Notes under the pieces: model-generated
The model's input: the letters and a program-made list of their open reading frames with translations, nothing else
Databases searched by the model: none
What the model was told of the DNA's origin: nothing
Position numbers and translations under genes: made by a program
Shown: positions 58,738-64,000 of the stretch, piece after piece
How positions within the stretch are numbered: position 1 is the first letter of the stretch
Layout: each line of letters starts with the position of its first letter
NCBI RefSeq assembly: GCF_000518265.1
Contig: NZ_KI912410.1
Coordinates: 600,774 to 664,773, forward strand
Source of the DNA: Actinomadura oligospora ATCC 43269
GTDB taxonomy: Bacteria; Actinomycetota; Actinomycetes; Streptosporangiales; Streptosporangiaceae
DNA: 64,000 nt
Direction: 5' to 3'

Positions 58738-59646
58738 TCAGCCCTGGTGGTCGTGCCAGGCGAGGGACGCGATCCGCCAGCCGTCCGGGGTGCGGACGAA
58801 CTGGGTGGTCTTGCGTCCCGAGCCCTCGAAGGGCGCGCCGTCGCGGACGCCGGACTTACGGTAGTCGCTGAGCCGCTGCGCGATCGAGCCGGTGATCTCG
58901 GTCCGGTGGGCGACCTCCCATTCGGAGAAAGAGGTCAGTGTCCCGTCGGTGAGGATCTTGTGGCGCGGCGTGATGAAGCCGTCCAGGTCATAGATGTCGG
59001 GTGCCGGACCGGTGTTGTTGACGATCACGGCCTGCGGGAGGAACAGGTCGCGGAGGACGTCGAGGTCGGGCGTCCGGCCGCCGGTGTTGTCGAACGCGGC
59101 GAGCATGGCGTCCATGACGCGGTCGATCTCGGCGGTTTCGGGGGCGGGCGGGTTCCAGTCCTCGGACGACAGGGCCCAGAGCTTCTCGTCCTGGCGGGTC
59201 ATGCCGAGGCGCTCGGCGACGCGGATGCTGCGGACGTTGTCCGGCAGGGTCCGCCACTCGGCGCGGGTCAGGCCGCGCTCGCGGAAGGCCCAGTCGATCA
59301 TCAGCCGGACGACCTGGGTGACCAGCCCGCGGCCCTCGGCGGCGGGCTCCAGCCAGCAGCCGATCTCGCACACGCCCGCGCCCGCGTCGAAGGACACGAA
59401 CATGGTGCCGCCGACGAGCACGCCGTCCAGCCAGATGCCGTAGAGGTAACGCTCGCCGGACGCGGCGCCGTCGGCGTAGCGCTGCAGCACCGCGCGAGCG
59501 CCGTCCAGGTCGGAGGCGATGAACGCGGCGCCGACCCACGGCTTGATGTGCGCGCGGGCGCGGTCCTGGTGGGCCAGGAACTCGGCGGCGTGGTGCGGTT
59601 CGAGCGCGCGGAGGTCGGCGTCGAGACGCAGTGGGTGGACGAGCAA
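58738..59646 (-). CDS. GNAT acetyltransferase fused to SnoaL-like domain
   Basis: 302 residues from TTG 59646 (GGAG five bases upstream). The N-terminal half (about 1-175) is a RimJ/RimL-type N-acetyltransferase: LEPHHAAEFLAHQDRARAHI, IGCWLEPAAEGRGLVTQVVR and NVRSIRVAERLGM. The C-terminal half (about 180-302) is a SnoaL/NTF2-like or DUF4440-like domain (EIDRVMDAMLAAFDNTGG, TPDGWRIASLAWHDHQG). The fusion is unusual. The gene is divergent from a TetR gene 48 bp away. Confidence 0.82.
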   Translation of the reverse strand: MLVHPLRLDADLRALEPHHAAEFLAHQDRARAHIKPWVGAAFIASDLDGARAVLQRYADGAASGERYLYGIWLDGVLVGGTMFVSFDAGAGVCEIGCWLEPAAEGRGLVTQVVRLMIDWAFRERGLTRAEWRTLPDNVRSIRVAERLGMTRQDEKLWALSSEDWNPPAPETAEIDRVMDAMLAAFDNTGGRTPDLDVLRDLFLPQAVIVNNTGPAPDIYDLDGFITPRHKILTDGTLTSFSEWEVAHRTEITGSIAQRLSDYRKSGVRDGAPFEGSGRKTTQFVRTPDGWRIASLAWHDHQG

Positions 59647-59694
59647 GACGGCTCCATTCGCATAACGGGTGTTTTGTGAACGTACTCTGTCGGC

Positions 59695-60297
59695 ATGCCG
59701 CGCCACAAGGGAGACCATGACGCCCGCCGCCGGGACGTGTCGGCGGCGGTGTGGCGAGTGCTGTCCGCGCAGGGGTTCGGCGGGTTGACGATGCGCGCGG
59801 TCGCCTCCGAAATGGGCGCCACGACCGGACTCGTCACGCACTATTTCGGGAGCAAGCGGGAACTCGTCGAGCACGCGCTGGCGCTGCTGGACGAGCGGCG
59901 CGAAGCCCGTCCGAGGCTGTCCGCGCCTGAGGGACTGGCGGGGCTGCGGGCCGTTCTGACCGACATCCTTCCCCTGACCCCGGAGGCCGCCGTGGGCAAC
60001 CGGATCTGGGTCGGTTCGTGGGACGCGGCGCTCGGCGCTCCCGAACTAGCCGCAGGACATGGCGTCCGGTACGCGCGGGCGCGTGAGCGGATTCGACGTC
60101 ACGTTCAGGTGGCCCAGCGGCTCGGCGAGATTCCGGAATCCGATGCAGACGATGTGGCCGCGTCCATCAACTCGTTCGTGCTGGGCCTCATCGTTCAGGT
60201 GTTGTTCGACGCGGACGCGTTTCCGCCCGAACGGCAGCTTCGCCTACTGGACGGCTTCTTGGACGGCCTCAGCGCGTCCAGCCCTGGGACGGGGTGA
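59695..60297 (+). CDS. TetR-family transcriptional regulator
   Basis: 200 residues. The HTH is LTMRAVASEMGATTGLVTHYFGSKRELVEHAL, with a TetR_C_6-like C-terminal domain. It probably regulates the divergent GNAT-SnoaL fusion gene. Its 3' end overlaps the convergent Lrp/AsnC gene by 29 bp. Confidence 0.92.
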   Translation: MPRHKGDHDARRRDVSAAVWRVLSAQGFGGLTMRAVASEMGATTGLVTHYFGSKRELVEHALALLDERREARPRLSAPEGLAGLRAVLTDILPLTPEAAVGNRIWVGSWDAALGAPELAAGHGVRYARARERIRRHVQVAQRLGEIPESDADDVAASINSFVLGLIVQVLFDADAFPPERQLRLLDGFLDGLSASSPGTG

Positions 60298-60748
60298 CGG
60301 GACGCGACTCGGCGGGGCGTGGGTTCACGGTCGCGGCCTCGTACGGCGTGGACAGGACAATGTGGCTGTTGATCTCGCCATGCTCACCCAGGCGCTCGAA
60401 CAGGCCCTCGAGGTGCGGAAACGACGCGACGCGCACCTTCAGCATCGTGCACCACGCGCCGCTCAGCTTGTGGATCTCGACGACCTCCGGGATGTCCTCC
60501 GCGCTGGTCGTCTTGAGCAGGCAGCGGCCCGGCGTGCAGTGCATCTGGACGAACGCGGTGAGCGGGAGGCCGACGGCGGCCGGGTCCACGTCGGCGCGGT
60601 AGCCGGTGATCACGCCGGACTCCTCCAGCCGCCGGACGCGCTCGGCGACGGCGGGCGGGGACAGGTTGACGCGTGTGGCGAGGCGGTTGAACGACAGGCG
60701 CCCGTCCCGCTGGAGCTCGGCGATGATCCGCTGGTCGGTCTGGTCCAT
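60269..60748 (-). CDS. Lrp/AsnC-family transcriptional regulator
   Basis: 159 residues (MDQTDQRIIAELQRDGRLSF). The winged helix has NRLATRVNLSPPAVAERVRRLEESGVI, and the C-terminal RAM domain (about 65-140) binds amino acids. It is divergent from the MFS transporter gene at 60856 and probably controls it. ATG 60748 gives the family start. Confidence 0.92.
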   Translation of the reverse strand: MDQTDQRIIAELQRDGRLSFNRLATRVNLSPPAVAERVRRLEESGVITGYRADVDPAAVGLPLTAFVQMHCTPGRCLLKTTSAEDIPEVVEIHKLSGAWCTMLKVRVASFPHLEGLFERLGEHGEINSHIVLSTPYEAATVNPRPAESRPVTPSQGWTR

Positions 60749-60787
60749 GTGGAAGGCCCTTCGGCGGGAAGAGCTTTCAAAGTAACG

Positions 60788-60836
60788 GCGGAGAGGGGCG
60801 AACGCCATCGAACGCCCCTTCATCCGACGCCTCCGC
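60788..60836. other. Nested inverted repeats in the Lrp-MFS gap
   Basis: Outer GCGGAG/CTCCGC (60788-60793, 60831-60836) and inner AGGGGCG/CGCCCCT (60794-60800, 60813-60819) pairs lie between the divergent genes. They may be an operator or a leader structure of the MFS transporter mRNA. Confidence 0.4.
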
Positions 60837-60855
60837 TTTTCTACCGTTCTGGTCC

Positions 60856-62040
60856 ATGACGCGGATGATCGGTTTGTGCGCGGGCGTGGCGCTGATGAGC
60901 GCGACGATGGCGGTGGCGAGCACGGCGAGTTCGCTGGTCGCGGGCGACCACCTCGGGACGGGCTGGGGTGCGGTCCCGCCCACGGCGGACGTGGTGGGCA
61001 CGGGCGCGGGCGCGATCCTGCTGACCAGGCTGTTCCGGCGCCACGATCGGCGCACGGTCCTGGCCCTCGGTTACGGGATCGCGGCTTTCAGCGGGGCGCT
61101 GGGGGCGGTGGCGGCCGTCCAGGGGAACGTTCCGGTGCTGACCCTGGCGATGCTGCTGCTCGGCCTTGGGAACGCCGCCGCGCAGCTCTCCCGGTACGCG
61201 GCGGCCGAGCTGTACCCGCCGGGGCGGCGCGGGTTCGCGATCGGGCTGGTGGTGTGGTCGGCGGCGGTCGGGGCGGTCGGCGGGCCGCTGCTGCTCGAAC
61301 CCTCCGGACGCGTCGCGGGGACGTTCGGCCTGACCACGCTCGCCGGACCGTTCGTGTTCGCCGCGGTCACGGCCGCCATCGCCGCGTTCGGGATGTCCGG
61401 ACGGCGGCTCGGGGTGGAGGACTCGGAGCCGAGCGTCCCGCTGCGGTCACTGTTCGCCCTGCCGTCCGCGCGGACGGCCCTACCGGTGATGGTGACCGCG
61501 CAGGTCGTCATGTTCGGAGTGATGACGGCGGCACCGGTCGACATGCACATGCATGGGGACGGGCTCGCCGCGGTAGGGACGACCCTGGCCGCCCACACGC
61601 TGGGGATGTTCGCACTGTCTCCGCTCACCGGACGGGCCGTGGACCGCTTCGGCGCTTGGCCTGTCACACGTGCCGGGCTGGTCGTTCTGGTGGTTTCGAC
61701 TGCGCTCGCAGGGATGTTCCCGGACGCGCGCATGCTGACGCTGTTCCTGCTCGGATACGGCTGGAACCTGTGCTTCGTCGGTGGCAGCGCCCTGCTCGCC
61801 GTTGGGCTGCCGCCTGCGGAGAGCGCCCGCCTAGAGGGTGCTGTGGACGCGGCCGTCTGGTCGCTGGCCGCTATCGCGTCGCTGCTTTCGACGGTCGTCC
61901 TCGCGCACGCGGGCGCGCGTGCCTTGGCGTTCGGCGCAGCCACGCTGGCACTGGTCGTCCTAGCTGGTCAGCAGGTGGTGAGCAGGCCCGCGAGTTCGGC
62001 GAGCCGCCGGTGGGAATCCAATCGCGCGACTCGGTCATAG
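60856..62040 (+). CDS. MFS transporter
   Basis: 394 residues with about twelve transmembrane helices. RLFRRHDRRTVLALGYG is the loop 2-3 motif A region, and a central loop (about 180-200) follows helix 6. The C-terminal half has GRAVDRFGAWPVTRAG, the second motif A. The substrate is unknown, and drug or amino-acid efflux are possible. The divergent Lrp gene suggests amino-acid-responsive control. The 3' end overlaps the convergent luciferase-like gene by 73 bp. Confidence 0.88.
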   Translation: MTRMIGLCAGVALMSATMAVASTASSLVAGDHLGTGWGAVPPTADVVGTGAGAILLTRLFRRHDRRTVLALGYGIAAFSGALGAVAAVQGNVPVLTLAMLLLGLGNAAAQLSRYAAAELYPPGRRGFAIGLVVWSAAVGAVGGPLLLEPSGRVAGTFGLTTLAGPFVFAAVTAAIAAFGMSGRRLGVEDSEPSVPLRSLFALPSARTALPVMVTAQVVMFGVMTAAPVDMHMHGDGLAAVGTTLAAHTLGMFALSPLTGRAVDRFGAWPVTRAGLVVLVVSTALAGMFPDARMLTLFLLGYGWNLCFVGGSALLAVGLPPAESARLEGAVDAAVWSLAAIASLLSTVVLAHAGARALAFGAATLALVVLAGQQVVSRPASSASRRWESNRATRS

Positions 62041-62985
62041 GTGCTCGTGTGGACGAGGAACTCGTCTGCGCGCGTGCGCGTGAGGAGACGGTTCAGTTCG
62101 TCCGCGACCTGCTCTTCGGTGCCGTGGACATGGCCGCGCATGGAGTCGTCGAAGATGCGGCGCTGCCGGTCTGTCATGGTGAGCGCCTCGATGCGCGACG
62201 CGGGGATGAGCGGCGGGAACTCGCCATGCGTCCGCGAGTAGGCATTGGGCCCACGCTTCGGGGACGAGCATGCGGCGTGCCTCTTCCGTGGTGTCGGCTA
62301 TGGCGACCGTCCCGGACACGATGACGTAGGGCTCGTCTTCCTGCGCGGACGGACGGAACGCCTCGCGATACCGCTCGATCGCGGCGACCATGGCGTCCTC
62401 GCCTCGCGCGGGCGCGATGACGAGCGGCAGGCCGAGCTGCGCGGCGAGATCCGCTCCCTGCCCGGTGGCCAGGATGAACGCGGGGACGCGCAGCCCTTCG
62501 GCGGGCCATGCGTGCACGCCCGGATGGACGTCCTGTTCGCCGCTGAAGTAGCCGAGGAGTTCGTGTATCTGCGTGGCGAAATCGGCGGCGTCCTCGCGGT
62601 CGTGCCCGAGCGCACGCCGCACGCCGCCGGTGAAACCCACGGACCGTCCCAGCCCCATGTCGATGCGATCCGGGTGGAGCGAGGCGAGCACGCCGAACTG
62701 CTCGGCGACGATGAGCGGCTGGTGGTTCGGGAGCATCACCCCGCCCGTCCCCACGCGCACGTGCGAGGTCGCCGCCGCGACCGCCGCCGCCAGGACGGTC
62801 GGCGCGGACCCGGCCACGCCCGGAACGCTGTGGTGCTCGGCCACCCAGAAGCGATGAAAGCCAAGCTCATCGGCCTGCTGGGCGAACGCGACCGTGTTGC
62901 GGAGGGCCTGGGACGGCTCCTCGCCGTCCCGGGTGCGGGACCGGTCCAGGATCGACCAGCGGATGCTTCGCAGAGGATCGCTCAC
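61968..62985 (-). pseudogene. Luciferase-like (LLM) flavin-dependent oxidoreductase, frameshifted
   Basis: The first 245 or so residues (MSDPLRSIRWSILDRSRT, FHRFWVAEHHSVPGVAGSAP, RIDMGLGRSVGF) are a standard F420/FMN LLM barrel. After LVPEAWA, at GGGCCC (62247-62252), the reading frame is lost. The expected continuation (NAYSRTHGEFPPLIPASRI, then GTEEQVADELNRLL) is in the next frame and ends at 61968. One extra base in the GGGCCC run explains this, so the gene is either a recent pseudogene or carries a sequencing error. It is divergent from the TetR gene at 63061. Confidence 0.85.
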
Positions 62986-63022
62986 CTTCAGGACAACGCG
63001 CGGCGCGCTGCGGCATTCCGGA

Positions 63023-63042
63023 ATTTGACTTCGAGGTCAAAT
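63023..63042. promoter_or_regulatory. TetR operator
   Basis: ATTTGAC and GTCAAAT (63023-63029, 63036-63042) are perfect inverted arms around TTCGAG. They lie between the divergent LLM oxidoreductase (start 62985) and the TetR gene (start 63061). A CCAGGTCAAGA half-site in the SDR promoter (about 63693-63703) resembles one arm. Confidence 0.7.
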
Positions 63043-63060
63043 ACTGGTGAGGTGGGTCTC

Positions 63061-63636
63061 GTGGGCAGACCGAAGCAGTTCGATCCGGACGCCGCCGTCG
63101 AGCAGGCGATGGACGTCTTCTGGCGTAAGGGGTACGGCGCGACGACGCCGCAGGACCTCGTCGTCGCGCTCGGCATCGGCAAGGGCAGCCTGTACCACGC
63201 GTTCGGTAGCAAGCGCGCGCTGTTCGAGAAGGCGCTCGAGCGGTACCGCGACGACCAGGCGGCCGGGCTGATCGAGCTTCTGGAGAGTCCGGGTCCGGTG
63301 AAGGAACGCCTGCGGCGGGCCCTGGAGTTCCTCGTCGAGGTCAACGTCCTCGACCCCCGCGGCTGCCTGGTGGTCAACACCGCGGCCGAGCTGGGCGGTG
63401 GCGGCGATCCGGCGATGGGCGAGACGGTCCGGAGCCAGTTCGCGCGCACCGAGGCCGCGTTCCGTGGCGCGGTCGAGGAGGCGCAGCGTTCCGGCGAGAT
63501 CGATCGGGGGCGTGATCCCCGCACCCTCGCCAGCATGATCCTCAGCACCTTGCTGGGTTTGCAGGTCCTCGCTCGCGCGGGCGAGGGCAGAGAACGGCTG
63601 AACCAGGTGGTCGACGGCCTGCTCGACTCCCTGTAG
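63061..63636 (+). CDS. TetR-family transcriptional regulator
   Basis: 191 residues from GTG 63061 with GAGGTGG upstream. The HTH reads GATTPQDLVVALGIGKGSLYHAFGSKRALFEKAL, and the C-terminal domain (DPRGCLVVNTAAELG) is of the AcrR/TetR_C_11-like type with one Cys. It probably controls the divergent LLM gene and perhaps the SDR gene downstream. Confidence 0.92.
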   Translation: MGRPKQFDPDAAVEQAMDVFWRKGYGATTPQDLVVALGIGKGSLYHAFGSKRALFEKALERYRDDQAAGLIELLESPGPVKERLRRALEFLVEVNVLDPRGCLVVNTAAELGGGGDPAMGETVRSQFARTEAAFRGAVEEAQRSGEIDRGRDPRTLASMILSTLLGLQVLARAGEGRERLNQVVDGLLDSL

Positions 63637-63640
63637 CGAA

Positions 63641-63673
63641 AAGAGGCCGGCGTCTCGCGCGCCGGCCCCTCTT
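63641..63673. terminator. Terminator after tetR
   Basis: AAGAGGCCGGCG pairs with CGCCGGCCCCTCTT (63641-63652, 63660-63673) with two bulged Cs. It follows the TetR stop codon by 4 bp. Confidence 0.75.
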
Positions 63674-63715
63674 GTACCCATATTCTGTACCTCCAGGTCA
63701 AGAAAGGTGTCCGTC

Positions 63716-64000
63716 ATGGACCTCGCACTGTCCGGCAAGACCGCGGTCGTCACCGGAGCCAGCCGCGGCATCGGCCTCGCCACCGTCCGCGCGCTGGTCG
63801 CCGAGGGCGTCACCGTCGCCGGAGCCGCCCGCACGGCGAGCGCCGAAATCAAGGAGACCGGCGCGATCCCCATCCAGGTCGACCTGTCCACCGACGCGGG
63901 CGCGCGCGAGCTGGCCGACCGCGCCGCCGCCGAACTCGGCGGCGTCGACCTCCTCGTCAACAACCTCGGCGGCGGTGACACCGTCGAGGTGCACGGGTTC
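63716..64000 (+). CDS. Short-chain dehydrogenase/reductase, 5' part
   Basis: The first 95 codons are visible; the gene continues past the window. The NAD(P) motif TGASRGIG is at 14-21, with VDLSTDAG and NNLGGG (NNAG equivalent). It is a classical SDR, and the substrate is not evident. It may share regulation with the TetR/LLM locus through the half-site near 63695. Confidence 0.88.
   Translation, partial: MDLALSGKTAVVTGASRGIGLATVRALVAEGVTVAGAARTASAEIKETGAIPIQVDLSTDAGARELADRAAAELGGVDLLVNNLGGGDTVEVHGF

Overview
This is a high-GC actinobacterial chromosome segment, with C/G-rich third codon positions and many GTG/TTG starts. Several gene blocks point to a filamentous actinomycete of the Streptomyces/Actinomadura type: nucS; a FilP/Scy-like coiled-coil gene next to methylmalonyl-CoA epimerase and thiolase; and the block pncB, clpS, DUF2017, mec, cysO, cysM, murI, a metallo-beta-lactamase-fold gene, rph and rdgB, whose order matches Mycobacterium tuberculosis Rv1330c-Rv1341. 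The genus is inferred, not shown.

Layout. 1-6.4 kb: accessory genes with their own regulators. These are a carotenoid oxygenase plus membrane protein opposite a PadR gene, an NmrA-like reductase opposite a TetR gene, a site-2 protease and another TetR gene. Palindromic operators are clear in the divergent gaps. 6.4-16 kb: core genes (nucS, 3-hydroxyacyl-CoA dehydrogenase, AI-2E-family permease, FilP/Scy-like protein, epimerase, thiolase). 16-28 kb: membrane proteins of unknown function, an ABC system with a highly degenerate ATPase, thioredoxin-TPR protein, malic enzyme, an LPXTG-type surface protein, YqgE, DUF3039, a secreted M43 protease and an SF2 helicase. 28-31 kb: NAD salvage (pncB, pncA) with gluconokinase. 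31-40.5 kb: clpS to rdgB, interrupted by a pair of MEDS signalling genes between DUF2017 and mec. 40.7-46.4 kb: a Pro/Thr-rich secreted protein, a SigE-family sigma factor with a membrane-anchored partner, then four more MEDS genes. 46.6-51.9 kb: tRNA-Leu(UAG), a peroxiredoxin, a PfkB kinase, a SIMPL protein, a D-threonine-aldolase-like enzyme and an esterase lipoprotein. 52-64 kb: a plastic region with a truncated ABC ATPase joined head to head with a citrate-synthase-family remnant, repeat-rich spacers, several TetR-controlled genes, a frameshifted luciferase-like oxidoreductase and a partial SDR gene at the edge.

The strongest candidate for an undescribed system is the set of six MEDS-domain proteins. 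They form three pairs, each with one MEDS-STAS protein and one MEDS-HATPase protein, an architecture that suggests sensory partner-switching modules. In two pairs the STAS protein lacks the usual phosphorylatable Ser/Thr while the kinase looks intact. In the third pair the STAS protein keeps a Thr but the kinase is degenerate. Other points of interest are the degenerate ABC ATPase with a structured leader, the deletion junction near 52,944, and a set of well-formed operators and short tandem repeats.
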